From: Candidatus Obscuribacterales bacterium
GTDB lineage: Bacteria; Cyanobacteriota; Vampirovibrionia; Obscuribacterales; Obscuribacteraceae
Assembly: GCA_031292355.1 (NCBI GenBank)
Contig: JARLHI010000054.1
Location: 1 to 64,000, forward strand
Length of the DNA: 64,000 bases
Direction of reading: 5' to 3'
Position numbers and translations under genes: made by a program. Below the pieces are notes generated by a model. It made no database searches. It was given only the letters and a program-made list of their open reading frames with translations, and had not been told where the DNA came from. Position 1 is the stretch's first letter, and the number at the start of each line of letters is the position of its first letter. Of this stretch, positions 7,800 to 17,263 are shown piece after piece.

Positions 7800-8549
7800 T
7801 TAAACGGCACTCAGTCCGCCATCCACAAGTAAGTCAATTCCTGCTACGAAGCTGCTTTCGCTTGAGGCTAAGAAAAGTGCTGCAGATGCTATCTCTTCGG
7901 GACGGCCCATTCTGCCAAGCGGAGTAGCTGCGACGAACTGTTTCTTTCCAACCTCGGCAGCCTCTTTCGAACCAAACAAGCCGTCGATGATTGGTGTATC
8001 TGTGGCTCCTGGACTGAGGACATTCGATCGAATGTGCCGATCTTTCAATTCCATCGTCCACGTGCGAACGAAAGCACGCAGAGCCGCCTTGGTTCCACTG
8101 TACGTGCTTCGACCTGGGGTCGCTTTGTTCTTTCCCGCTGAAGCAACAAGAATGATTGAACCACCGTCATTCATGAGAGGCAATGCCTTCTGGACGGTAA
8201 AGAATGCACCTCGCGCGTTCGTATCGAAGACCTTATCGAAATGCTCAGGCGTAGCAGTCGTGATTGGGGCAATCTCGACAAAACCTGCGTTCGCAACAAC
8301 AACATCCAATTTGCGGTTTTGTCCGGCAATCGTGGCATAGAGGCGATCAAGATCTTCCAACTTGGAAACGTCTCCTTGTACCGCAGTTGCGTTACTGCCG
8401 ATTTCCGCCACGGCTTTGTCCAATTCGGCTTGTCGGCGGCTGGTAATGAAGACATAAGCTCCTTCAGAGGCGAAGCGTTTAGCGATCGCAAGTCCAATAC
8501 CACTGCTACCGCCCGTGATGACGGCAACCTTTCCTTCTAGCGCTGACAT
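7800..8549 (-). CDS. short-chain dehydrogenase/reductase
   Basis: 249-residue classical SDR: cofactor motif TGGSSGIG near the N-terminus, NAG in VVANAG, YSGTKAA as the Tyr-x3-Lys catalytic pair and the usual C-terminal VDGG. It reduces or oxidises a carbonyl/alcohol with NAD(P)H. The ATG at 8549 is preceded by AGGAG with an 8-nt spacer; longer in-frame extensions upstream lack conservation. It heads the SDR-cupin-MBL operon and is divergent from the TetR gene at 8935, which is the likely repressor. Confidence 0.9.
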   Translation of the reverse strand: MSALEGKVAVITGGSSGIGLAIAKRFASEGAYVFITSRRQAELDKAVAEIGSNATAVQGDVSKLEDLDRLYATIAGQNRKLDVVVANAGFVEIAPITTATPEHFDKVFDTNARGAFFTVQKALPLMNDGGSIILVASAGKNKATPGRSTYSGTKAALRAFVRTWTMELKDRHIRSNVLSPGATDTPIIDGLFGSKEAAEVGKKQFVAATPLGRMGRPEEIASAALFLASSESSFVAGIDLLVDGGLSAV

Positions 8550-8851
8550 ATTTAAATCTCCTATCGTTTTGTGTAAGGCGTGTGCCTTAAAACATGAGTC
8601 CGTTGCCCAGGGACGCCACCGCGCGTGGCGGCGCATATCGCTTTTCGCGATTGCCATTTCTGACAAGTGACGCGGTATTTTTTTAATCCACGAGTGAATT
8701 TTGTTAGTTTGGACTTGAGCTGCTACGCTTCGACACGAGCAACTATCGCTCAGCCGATGAAGCGAGCTCAATGAATTCCTTTAGTGAATCCTGTCTTGGA
8801 AGTAATTGACCGCTACTTGCAGGCAGCCACATCGTGCGTGGCCGGCAAGAG

Positions 8852-8903
8852 TACTATAGCGAACGATACAGTATTGCACCTTCAGCCGTCAAGTTAGTAT
8901 AAT
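8852..8903 (+). promoter_or_regulatory. tetR promoter with overlapping operator
   Basis: TTGCAC (8874-8879) and TATAAT (8898-8903) with an 18-nt spacer form a strong sigma-70-type promoter reading toward tetR. Immediately upstream, TACTATA and TACAGTA (8852-8858 and 8867-8873) form an inverted repeat with 6 of 7 pairs, abutting the -35 box. This is the expected place for a TetR operator shared with the divergent SDR gene. Confidence 0.55.
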
Positions 8904-8934
8904 GATTGCTATAGAACTCTTAGAGAAAGAAAAT

Positions 8935-9516
8935 ATGGGACGACCACGCGAATTTGATATCGATGAAGCACTAGCGATCGCTGGTGATTTGTTTTGGAGT
9001 AACGGTTACGACAGAACATCTTTATCCGATCTGACCGGAGCGATGAAGATAACGCCGCCCAGTTTCTACTTTGCGTTTGGGAGCAAAGAAAAGCTGTTTC
9101 AAATGGTTATAGACCGTTATACTTCCGAGCAATTCAAGTTCTTCCAAGAAGCTCTTAGTGAGCCGACAACCCCAAAGGTTGTTAAACGATTGCTTTATGG
9201 TTTTGCCGACATCTACACCGAAACCAAACATCCTCCAGGATGTCTTGCTCTCAATTCGTCTTTGCCATGTTCGAATCATAACGATCCTATTCGACAAAAG
9301 CTTGCCGAAGCTCGTGAACAAAGTCGCGTGATGCTATGCAGCCGGTTCAAAGAAGCTAAATCGAGTGGCGATTTGCCCACAGATGCCGATCCATCAGCAC
9401 TTGCACGGTACGTCTTGATGTTGGTCTGGGGCCTGGCCGTTGAAGCCCAATCAGGTGCAAGTCGCAATCAACTCCGCCGTGCAGCAGACGCGGCCCTTAG
9501 ATCGTGGATTTGTTGA
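8935..9516 (+). CDS. TetR-family transcriptional regulator
   Basis: 193 residues. The N-terminal TetR DNA-binding domain is clear: GRPREFDIDEALAIAGDLFW followed by helix-turn-helix YDRTSLSDLTGAMKITPPSF and YFAFGSKEKLF. The C-terminal half is the ligand/dimer domain. The ATG at 8935 begins just before GRPRE, the usual start of this subfamily. It is divergent from the SDR-cupin-MBL operon and probably represses it and itself through the operator at 8852-8873. Confidence 0.88.
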   Translation: MGRPREFDIDEALAIAGDLFWSNGYDRTSLSDLTGAMKITPPSFYFAFGSKEKLFQMVIDRYTSEQFKFFQEALSEPTTPKVVKRLLYGFADIYTETKHPPGCLALNSSLPCSNHNDPIRQKLAEAREQSRVMLCSRFKEAKSSGDLPTDADPSALARYVLMLVWGLAVEAQSGASRNQLRRAADAALRSWIC

Positions 9517-9624
9517 TTCTGGCTCCTGATCCTATCTGCAAAAGGATTCGTTCTTAGTCTTATGGTCTTATGCTATTTGACGCATAAACGGCTAGCCCGG
9601 ATCTAGCTCATTTCAGACTGTATT

Positions 9625-10551
9625 CTAATTTATGAAATGGTGAATTGCTTCGTTAGCATTATCTTGAAATGAAGTATTTTTCAAATCAGTAAAGAAAGTG
9701 CTCTGGTCCACCATGTCCCCGGATAACTTGCCTTCTTTACTGGCATAAAAAACGCCGCTTTTATACCGCTCATCTGAAATGGCATCTACAAAGCGTTTTG
9801 CACCTATTTCCAGCGTATGCACCATTTCTCCCATCAACGGGAATACAATGGGCATCATCACAAACTTCAACATAAACTGCATTGGCAGGGGAAGACTATC
9901 TGGCGCCTGAGTTCCTTTTGTATTTCCTGGGCTCACAACAACAAACTTGAGCTGAGGATATTTTCTTGCCATTGATAAAGCCCACATGGTTGCTGCATAT
10001 TTGACATATGCGTAGGCTTGCAACGCATCGAATTTGCTACCAAAATATGATCCATTAAGAACAGCAGCAAACTCATCGACAGAAGAAGTCTTCATTGAAA
10101 CTCGTTCTACTCCGAGCATCTTTACTCCTGGAACAGCTTCCGCACTTACTGTTAGAACTGCTCTCTTTAACTTGTCGCGTTTAATTAATTCCTCCACCAA
10201 AATTACATTGCCTAAAATATTCGTAGCCGCTTGTACATTCATACCGGAAGGCGTAAGTCTCGCAGCCGTTTTCCCAATTACTCCGCCTGCATTTAAAATT
10301 ACTGCATCAACAGGTTCCTTCATTTCTTCTACTGCTTTTCTTACGGAGTTTGCATCCGTAACATCCCCAATAATAATTTCAAAAATTTTTTTCCCAGTTG
10401 TCTGCTCAAGGTCTTTCTTTGCGGTCTCTGCTCTAGTTCGATTTCTGCAAAAAAGAATTACCTTTTTTGTTTCTTTTTTCAATGCAAACTGTCGGGCAGT
10501 CTCTTTCCCAAGCCCAATATTTGCTCCGGTTATTAAAATACTTTCGTTCAT
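9625..10551 (-). CDS. SDR-family oxidoreductase, AT-rich
   Basis: 308 residues, extended SDR fold similar to retinol-dehydrogenase-like members. It has TGANIGLG at the N-terminus, NAGG in the central strand and AYAYVKYA supplying Tyr-x3-Lys. An extra C-terminal hydrophobic stretch (MLKFVMMPIVFPL) may touch the membrane. AAAGGAT precedes the ATG. Lys/Asn/Ile-rich composition and AT-rich codons contrast with the GC-richer SDR genes next to it, which points to separate acquisition. Its upstream region contains a decayed copy of the tetR start region found intact at 12883. Confidence 0.85.
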   Translation of the reverse strand: MNESILITGANIGLGKETARQFALKKETKKVILFCRNRTRAETAKKDLEQTTGKKIFEIIIGDVTDANSVRKAVEEMKEPVDAVILNAGGVIGKTAARLTPSGMNVQAATNILGNVILVEELIKRDKLKRAVLTVSAEAVPGVKMLGVERVSMKTSSVDEFAAVLNGSYFGSKFDALQAYAYVKYAATMWALSMARKYPQLKFVVVSPGNTKGTQAPDSLPLPMQFMLKFVMMPIVFPLMGEMVHTLEIGAKRFVDAISDERYKSGVFYASKEGKLSGDMVDQSTFFTDLKNTSFQDNANEAIHHFIN

Positions 10552-10623
10552 ATTTTCTATCCTTTAACCTGGCGGTAGCCCTTAATGCTGAGCAAGCTAG
10601 CTGCCGAAGGTGTGAACCTTGTT

Positions 10624-10745
10624 GTCTACTGTGTTTATCTGTCTTACAGAGTTACATACGCGAGAGTACGATAACTGCAACAGCAATGCAAGAAATTTCA
10701 TACTCAGCGGTAACTAATATTACAAAGCGTGCCAGTACGCCCCAA
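10624..10745 (+). pseudogene. tetR 5'-region remnant (copy A)
   Basis: This stretch aligns with the promoter and first codons of the intact tetR at 12883. Shared blocks are TTACATACG, AGTACGATA and GTAACTAATATTACAAAGCG. The start codon ATG is replaced by GCG (10707-10709), the frame is lost after about ten codons, and nothing like the rest of a TetR follows. The same residues V-T-N-I-T-K-R-A can be read as in the intact protein. It lies divergent to the SDR at 9625-10551. Confidence 0.75.
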
Positions 10746-10771
10746 AGCCGAACACGATGTTTCCTCTTGGG

Positions 10772-10804
10772 CGCAGTGGCGACGGCTCGGTTGTCGCCAC
10801 TGCG
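10772..10804. repeat. 12-bp perfect hairpin
   Basis: CGCAGTGGCGAC (10772-10783) pairs perfectly with 10793-10804 across a 9-nt loop. There is no T-run on either side, so it is not a classical terminator. It lies between the decayed tetR copy A and the 3' end of the next SDR. Confidence 0.5.
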
Positions 10805-10891
10805 TTCGCTATTGCATCAAGCGCGTATTGCGATACAAGTCATTGAAGAACCGCTCTCGATGCCAGTTTACTCTCACAGTCGGTCCACACC

Positions 10892-11638
10892 TTAGAATTG
10901 CGACCAACCTCCGTCCACCGGTAATTCGGCGCCGGTTGTGAAGGTCGCGTCGAACGCGAGGAAGAGGACGGCCTTCGCAATTTCCTCCGACTTGCCCCAG
11001 CGCTTCATTGGAACCATATCGATCATCTTTGCCCTAATCTGGGCGGCCTCGCCTTCGCCGGTAAACACTTTGTCAATGATCGGAGTGTCGATAGGACCGG
11101 GAGTCACCGCGTTGACGCGAATTTCGCGAGAAACCAACTCGGCGGCGAGTGTGCGAGCGAATGATCGCAGCGCGGCCTTGGCCGCTCCGTATGCGGCTTG
11201 GCCAGGCATTCCTTTGACGTTGGCGATCGAAGTTGTGAGGACGATAGAGCCTCCCCGGTTTATCAACGGCAGGAGCTTCTGCACAGCGAAAAGCGGGCCC
11301 TTGGCGTTAAGGTTGAACATCTCATCGTAATTAGCCTCGGTAATGCTCTCGATAGGGGCTTTGATGCTGAACCCGGCATTCACGAAGAGCAGGTCGATGG
11401 TGTCGAACTCGGACTTCACTTTAGAGGCCAAGGCGTCGAGGTCCTTCAACGACCGCGCATCGCTCGAAACCACGATGGCGTCATTCCCAAGCTCTTTCTT
11501 CGCCGAATCCAAGCCGGGCTTGGAGAGCCCCGTCACCAGAACGCGCGCACCCCCATCGAGGAGCATCTTGGCCGTCGCGAGCCCCATGCCGCTCGTACCG
11601 CCGATGATAATTGCTGTTTTCCCTTTGTACCTATCCAT
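10892..11638 (-). CDS. short-chain dehydrogenase/reductase
   Basis: 248-residue classical SDR with IIGGTSGMG at the N-terminus, NAG in LLFVNAGFS, YGAAKAA as Tyr-x3-Lys and a C-terminal VDGGW. GGAG is close upstream of the ATG at 11638. It is the middle of three co-oriented SDR genes (9625, 10892, 11823), each headed by a copy of the same tetR 5' region. The copy in front of this gene is remnant B. Confidence 0.9.
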   Translation of the reverse strand: MDRYKGKTAIIIGGTSGMGLATAKMLLDGGARVLVTGLSKPGLDSAKKELGNDAIVVSSDARSLKDLDALASKVKSEFDTIDLLFVNAGFSIKAPIESITEANYDEMFNLNAKGPLFAVQKLLPLINRGGSIVLTTSIANVKGMPGQAAYGAAKAALRSFARTLAAELVSREIRVNAVTPGPIDTPIIDKVFTGEGEAAQIRAKMIDMVPMKRWGKSEEIAKAVLFLAFDATFTTGAELPVDGGWSQF

Positions 11639-11648
11639 GTTATCTCCT

Positions 11649-11817
11649 GTCTCTATCTGCCTTGTAGAATTACATACGCAAGAGTACGATAATTGCAGCG
11701 CCAATGCAAGAAGTTTCGTACCCCGTGGTAACTAATGTTGCGAAGCACTCCCCGAGGCGTCCAAAAGGGTTTTATCCCGACAAAAACTCGACCGCGACCG
11801 GCGCTCTGTCAGGGTAG
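11649..11817 (+). pseudogene. tetR 5'-region remnant (copy B)
   Basis: This second decayed copy of the tetR start region keeps TTACATACGC, AGTACGATAA and a GTG in place of the start ATG (11725-11727). From it about 30 codons can be read (VTNVAKHSPRRPKGF and then divergent) to TAG at 11815-11817. The intact protein begins VTNITKRAPGRPKGF. A small insertion and deletion after GF disrupt the frame. The remnant ends 5 bp from the stop of the next SDR. Confidence 0.8.
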
Positions 11818-11822
11818 TTCAG

Positions 11823-12770
11823 TCAAGGGTGCTCTGTAAACAAGTCGACGCCGGAGACGTTGACGACAGCCTGCCATGCGCCTTCCTGATTGGCGGGGTC
11901 ATGAAATTGCAGGTGGCGCATCGCCTCAATCGGGCCTGTGAATGTCCCTTGAGCCGAGGCGAAGAATTGCGCTGAGTCCTCGGTTCCAAACTCCGCCCCC
12001 TGGACATACCAGAGGGGCGCGGTCTCCGGCGTCTGATTCATGCTGGGAATGGGGCTCACGATTGGGATAAACAGATACTTCAAGGCCGGGCTGGCGTTTC
12101 GCACCACCTTGGTGTCCGTCGCCGTGCCAGCGGCGAACACAGCCATGCCGGAGGGTAGTCGACGCGCTAATGCCGCAGCCCACCAAGTAATAATTAGCTT
12201 CGATTCAATGTACGCCCGACTGGCTTCGTCCTTCACGCTCGGCGTGCTGCGTAAAAGAGCTTCCACCGCTGCGCTCCGATCGTTCCGGAAATGCTCGGTC
12301 ACGAGGTCTGCCACGTCGACGAAGCTAAACGTGGGTACGTGTGCTCTGGTAGCTTCCGAGCCGGCGATGACAATACGCGCGTTTGGATCCAGCAGGTTGG
12401 CACGGAGTAACCCGGCAATCAGTTGATGATAGCCGAGTAGCGGGGCCTGGGCCGCCTCGACGCCCGCCGCCATCACGCGCTTATCTGGGACCATGTCTGC
12501 ATTGAGCATTAGGAAATCGATCGACCGGCCTCGTTTGATCAGTTCGTCAAGGGTGGACTGAACGCTGACCGGCTTGTCCAGATCCAACTCCAGCGGCGTG
12601 AAGACCTTTATTCTGGTCTCAGCTGCGAGTTGAGCGGCCGTTTGCTGCGCGTGCTCCAGGCTGCGCTCTGTAACTATGATCTCCTGCCAGCCCTCAGCGG
12701 CAAGAGCACAGGCTGTCGCATAACCAACCCCGGAGGTGGTGCCGCTGATGAGAGCGATAGAATGTTCCAT
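11823..12770 (-). CDS. SDR-family oxidoreductase
   Basis: 315 residues. The cofactor motif is SGTTSGVG, the central strand has LNAD in place of NAG, and YIESK supplies the Tyr-x3-Lys pair. It is longer than classical SDRs, with an insert in the substrate-binding half. GGAG sits 6 nt before the ATG at 12770; an upstream ATG at 12776 abuts that site and is less likely. It is divergent from the only intact tetR of the three repeat units, so this pair probably shows the ancestral arrangement. Confidence 0.85.
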   Translation of the reverse strand: MEHSIALISGTTSGVGYATACALAAEGWQEIIVTERSLEHAQQTAAQLAAETRIKVFTPLELDLDKPVSVQSTLDELIKRGRSIDFLMLNADMVPDKRVMAAGVEAAQAPLLGYHQLIAGLLRANLLDPNARIVIAGSEATRAHVPTFSFVDVADLVTEHFRNDRSAAVEALLRSTPSVKDEASRAYIESKLIITWWAAALARRLPSGMAVFAAGTATDTKVVRNASPALKYLFIPIVSPIPSMNQTPETAPLWYVQGAEFGTEDSAQFFASAQGTFTGPIEAMRHLQFHDPANQEGAWQAVVNVSGVDLFTEHP

Positions 12771-12882
12771 GTGCATCTCCGTCGTTAAGAGTAAAGGTCG
12801 TTTCTACTGTTTATTTGTCTTGCAGAATTACATACGCCAAAGTACGATACTTACAGCGGCGACACAAGGAGTTTCGTACTCA

Positions 12883-13500
12883 ATGGTAACTAATATTACA
12901 AAGCGCGCTCCAGGACGCCCAAAAGGCTTTATCCTCGACGAAGCACTCGATCGGGCCGTTGAAATGTTTTGGGAGCATGGCTATGAAGGAGTCGATGTGG
13001 ATCGGATCGCACGGGCCGTGAACGTCACCAAACCTGCGCTATACCGAGCTTTTGGAGACAAATCCTCTCTGCTTCTCAAAGCCGTTGAGCGCTATACCAT
13101 AACTTATGGAGCTCCCATAATGGCATCATTTCAAGCGGAGCCGGACATCCATAAGGCCGTGACCGGCCTTTTGGAAGCTACTGTCAACCTAGCTTCGGGT
13201 GAGGCTCGCAACGGTTGCATGATGGTCGCTGCGGCCCTTGGACAGTCAGAGCGAGTAACCGAAATCCGTGCGTATCTCGCGACCGGTCTCACCACAGCCG
13301 CTGATACTTTCGCAAAACGTTTCGAAAAGGAGATGAAGGCAGGGCGCATGAGTCGCACACCCTCTGCCAAGGTGCGAGGACGTGCGCTCGTTGACTTGAT
13401 GAAGGGTTTGCAGCTTCGAGCCAAGGCCGGTATTGAGCGCGACCAATTGCTGCAAGATGCCCGAAGCTATGTAGCCCTGATTGTTGGGGAGAAAATCTAA
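12883..13500 (+). CDS. TetR-family transcriptional regulator
   Basis: 205 residues. The DNA-binding domain begins APGRPKGFILDEALDRAVEM, with the helix-turn-helix YEGVDVDRIARAVNVTKPAL and YRAFGDKSSLL. The C-terminal domain is of the kind found in repressors next to SDR or efflux genes. The ATG at 12883 matches the start position conserved in remnants A and B. It is divergent from the SDR at 11823-12770. Because two further SDR genes carry copies of this gene's control region, it may regulate all three (inference). Confidence 0.88.
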   Translation: MVTNITKRAPGRPKGFILDEALDRAVEMFWEHGYEGVDVDRIARAVNVTKPALYRAFGDKSSLLLKAVERYTITYGAPIMASFQAEPDIHKAVTGLLEATVNLASGEARNGCMMVAAALGQSERVTEIRAYLATGLTTAADTFAKRFEKEMKAGRMSRTPSAKVRGRALVDLMKGLQLRAKAGIERDQLLQDARSYVALIVGEKI

Positions 13501-13582
13501 AGAGCTTTTCGGCGAGGATTTCTCAGCTTTCTCGCAAATAACTGCTTTAAAGGCTTGAAGGAAGATTCAGTTAGTCACCGGG

Positions 13583-13641
13583 GGCAGTGCTTGGTTCACG
13601 CGATCTTATTTAAGCTTCTGGTTCCACCATATAGTCTAAGT
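13583..13641. repeat. 59-bp direct repeat, copy 1
   Basis: The sequence matches 16045-16103 at 56 of 59 positions, with the last 43 bases identical. It ends 8 bp beyond the stop codon of the leftward araC gene. Copy 2 has the same spacing to the stop of the leftward metalloprotease gene, so the two copies bracket the araC-AKR pair. Confidence 0.9.
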
Positions 13642-13649
13642 ACACATAG

Positions 13650-14591
13650 CTAGACTGCAGTCATTACGTGTTCCGCGTCCATTCCGAATAAAGCCCTTGT
13701 TCTTGAAACTTCTTCTAGTGGGCTCATACCAAACATTCGTTTAAATTCGCGACTAAACTGCGAGAGGCTGTTATAGCCTACCTTTTCGGCAGCTTGCGAA
13801 GCATTGAGTCCATCCTGAACCATAAAGATTTTTGCTTTGTGCAAACGCAATATTTTCACGTACTGGATGGGCGATGACGAGGTAAGTTCTTTGAAGTGCT
13901 TGTGAAAAGCTGTGCTGCTCATGTTCAATGATTTAGCCATGTCCTCCACACAAAGTTCGGTCGCATATTTTTCGTGAATCAAATCGATGACACCACTCAT
14001 GTCACTTAAATGCGTATGCCGTGTCACTAACTCGTATAAGGCTTTGCCATGAGGACCTTGAAGAACTCGATAGTAAATCTCTCTTAGTAAACTCGGTCCT
14101 AACATCTTTACGTCGAGACAACTCTGCTGATTGCCTTCACTGGCTGGCGCAAGCATGTTTAAAAGTCTATGCAAAGAATCCAGAATTTCCAGAGTGAGGG
14201 GGGTCGCGTAGTAAGCCTCAATTGTTTTATCACGTTGTGGCCTTCGATTTAACTCTAAAACCATCGCGCGGAGGATTAGCAGATCAATTGAAATTGCAAC
14301 CGAAATTAAAGGGTCTCTTGAAGTGGCTAGTGTCTCAACCTCAAATTGCATCGGGATAGCTGTAACGAAGTAGTTGTCAGCGTCGTAGGTGCAAACTTTG
14401 TCGCCGATGTACCCTTTTTTGCTACCCTGCAAAACTATCACAATACTTGGATTATAGAGCACTGGGTGCCGGGCCGAGGGCGTTTCAACTTTTGCGATTT
14501 TGACTTGCGGTAAGGCAGTTGTGGCAAGACATGGTCGGGTAGCGATTCTCATCGCCAGCTCTCTTAGCAGTTGCAGTTTTTTCTTACTCAT
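13650..14591 (-). CDS. AraC-family transcriptional regulator
   Basis: 313 residues. The N-terminal part matches the AraC_N type of effector domain (VLYNPSIVIVLQGSKKGYIG, then AIPMQFEVETLA). The C-terminal part has two helix-turn-helix units (ELCVEDMAKSLNMSSTAFHK and NASQAAEKVGYNSLSQFSRE) ending in the usual FGMSP. The ATG at 14591 precedes the conserved region; an in-frame ATG at 14630 is possible, and neither has a strong ribosome site. It is divergent from the aldo/keto reductase at 14774, its likely target. Confidence 0.88.
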   Translation of the reverse strand: MSKKKLQLLRELAMRIATRPCLATTALPQVKIAKVETPSARHPVLYNPSIVIVLQGSKKGYIGDKVCTYDADNYFVTAIPMQFEVETLATSRDPLISVAISIDLLILRAMVLELNRRPQRDKTIEAYYATPLTLEILDSLHRLLNMLAPASEGNQQSCLDVKMLGPSLLREIYYRVLQGPHGKALYELVTRHTHLSDMSGVIDLIHEKYATELCVEDMAKSLNMSSTAFHKHFKELTSSSPIQYVKILRLHKAKIFMVQDGLNASQAAEKVGYNSLSQFSREFKRMFGMSPLEEVSRTRALFGMDAEHVMTAV

Positions 14592-14656
14592 GAAGTCATC
14601 ATATAAACAATTATCGCCAAAAGGAATCAATCATGGGAGCTTTAGGCAAAATTTGA

Positions 14657-15754
<1,098 letters not shown>

Positions 15755-16111
15755 ACGAGCTGTAATCAAGGCTTTGCAGTTCAACGATCGGAGCAAAAAC
15801 CTAACGGTTAACGGTACACCTGATTAGCCTATTGCCGCCTACGAAGAGATTGGGGGCCAATGCGCTTCGTGTTCCATTTTCAAACAACAGCGCGGCTCTA
15901 ATTGAAAAGTCAGCTCGGTATTTGAGCCCCAATTGTCACTTTGCACGATTATGTTTCGGACGCAATCATAAGCGCCACTGCCAGCAGTGCGCATCTGACG
16001 GATAGGACTCGCCTTTGTCTCAAAAGTCTGCAAAGCTTTCTCGCGGCAGTGCTAAGTTCGCGCGATCTTATTTAAGCTTCTGGTTCCACCATATAGTCTA
16101 AGTTGTGCCGC
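15755..16111. other. intergenic region
   Basis: There is no convincing gene. A 64-codon open frame on the minus strand (15839-16033) has no ribosome site or protein-like pattern. The right part is the second copy of the 59-bp direct repeat (16045-16103). Confidence 0.6.
16045..16103. repeat. 59-bp direct repeat, copy 2
   Basis: This is the partner of 13583-13641. The 43 bases from 16061 to 16103 are identical to 13599-13641. It ends 8 bp beyond the metalloprotease stop codon. Confidence 0.9.
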
Positions 16112-17263
16112 TCAAGGCGCAACTGCATATTTAGTCATTAATTGATCAGCTTCCGGTTTTCGCCCGAGTCCTTCCAGTGCGACTGAGTAATTGTGGACGA
16201 TATAACGACGCATTTCTTTCTGAGTATCAGGCACCACATCCAATGCTTTCTTGAAACAGGCTTCTGCTTCGGCTAGCTTGTTAGCTCGAATGAGGCTAGT
16301 GCCTTTCAACAATAAGCAGCGAGCAAGATTTTGCCTAGTTACATCAGATTGAGGATCCACACTCAGGGCTTGTTTATAGTAATCATATGCAGTATCAAAT
16401 GAATTAGTCGCCATGGCAGCATGAGCCGCTTTGTTTAGCACCGCAACATAATTGGCTTTGCACACAGTCAGCGTCGGGTTGCTGGTGAATTGCCGTTCGG
16501 AGATTTCTAGTGCTACCTTGAAATCACCCCTGTTGGCTGCATCGAACATAGCATCGGTTTCTTTGTCTGAAACCATTTTCATTCCTTTGTCGCGCCCAGC
16601 CTTCATAGTTGCGTCTTTATCAAACGCTGACTTGACAGCATCTGAATAGAGCATGGCAATCGTTCGTTGATCGCGCTCCGATAACACAGGAACGATGTCT
16701 TTCATGGGGTCAGTGTATCTGGCAAACATTACGTCGCCCTGGCTCGGGCTATGCGACAAGCCTAGAGCATGACCTATTTCGTGCAGACAAATCCGGTGTA
16801 TAAGATTGTCGCTGACCGCGCCACCTTTTTCTGGATCATTGGTCAGAACCATGATCTTTGCGCCGTCGATTCCGAACGTTGAAAAAGAGAACTGGCAAGT
16901 TCCCGATTTAAACACTTCATCATGCACGGGCAACTTGTTCTGGTCGGTTGTCCACGTCAGATCAATATTTGCTCGACCAGGCTCATCGACAAAATTGAAC
17001 GCGTAACTGCCTTTGGACGCACTCGCCCATTCGTCAAATGCCTGCTTTGCGATTTTAGAGTAGTTTTCGTGATGGTCGGGAGCACCATTATCAGGCTGAA
17101 TATAAACTACGATTGGCATACTCTTGGTGGGCCACTTACGAATCAGTTCCGGAGCGTCAAGGTAATCTTCACCACTGGATTGAGCCTTCAATAAAGGGCT
17201 TGCGCTCAGAACGAGAACAGCGATTACAACAGAACGCAGCATCCTATTCATCATATTGGTCAC
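16112..17263 (-). CDS. secreted matrixin-type zinc metalloprotease with TPR tail
   Basis: 383 residues. An N-terminal signal peptide (to about residue 27) is followed by a matrixin/astacin-like catalytic domain. The zinc site is H161-E-x2-H165-x5-H171 (LHEIGHALGLSHS), with the Met-turn at about M179. Residues about 230-380 contain TPR-like helices (FKVALEISERQF, TAYDYYKQALSVDPQSD, AEACFKKALDVVPD). It probably cleaves proteins outside the cytoplasmic membrane. The start is ambiguous: GTG at 17263 is 4 nt from GGAG, and an ATG at 17254 is also possible. The gene's 3' end carries copy 2 of the 59-bp repeat. Confidence 0.85.
   Translation of the reverse strand: MTNMMNRMLRSVVIAVLVLSASPLLKAQSSGEDYLDAPELIRKWPTKSMPIVVYIQPDNGAPDHHENYSKIAKQAFDEWASASKGSYAFNFVDEPGRANIDLTWTTDQNKLPVHDEVFKSGTCQFSFSTFGIDGAKIMVLTNDPEKGGAVSDNLIHRICLHEIGHALGLSHSPSQGDVMFARYTDPMKDIVPVLSERDQRTIAMLYSDAVKSAFDKDATMKAGRDKGMKMVSDKETDAMFDAANRGDFKVALEISERQFTSNPTLTVCKANYVAVLNKAAHAAMATNSFDTAYDYYKQALSVDPQSDVTRQNLARCLLLKGTSLIRANKLAEAEACFKKALDVVPDTQKEMRRYIVHNYSVALEGLGRKPEADQLMTKYAVAP

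Noticed and set aside
12040..12426. Plus-strand open frames inside the SDR, RidA and dehalogenase genes
   Set aside because: They are antisense shadows of GC-rich genes without ribosome sites or domain patterns.
12736..12882. Longer TetR starting at GTG 12736
   Set aside because: The extra 49 codons overlap the divergent SDR start and promoter, and remnants A and B conserve the later start position.
15839..16033. 64-codon minus-strand frame
   Set aside because: No ribosome site, no recognisable pattern, and it ends within unrelated intergenic DNA.
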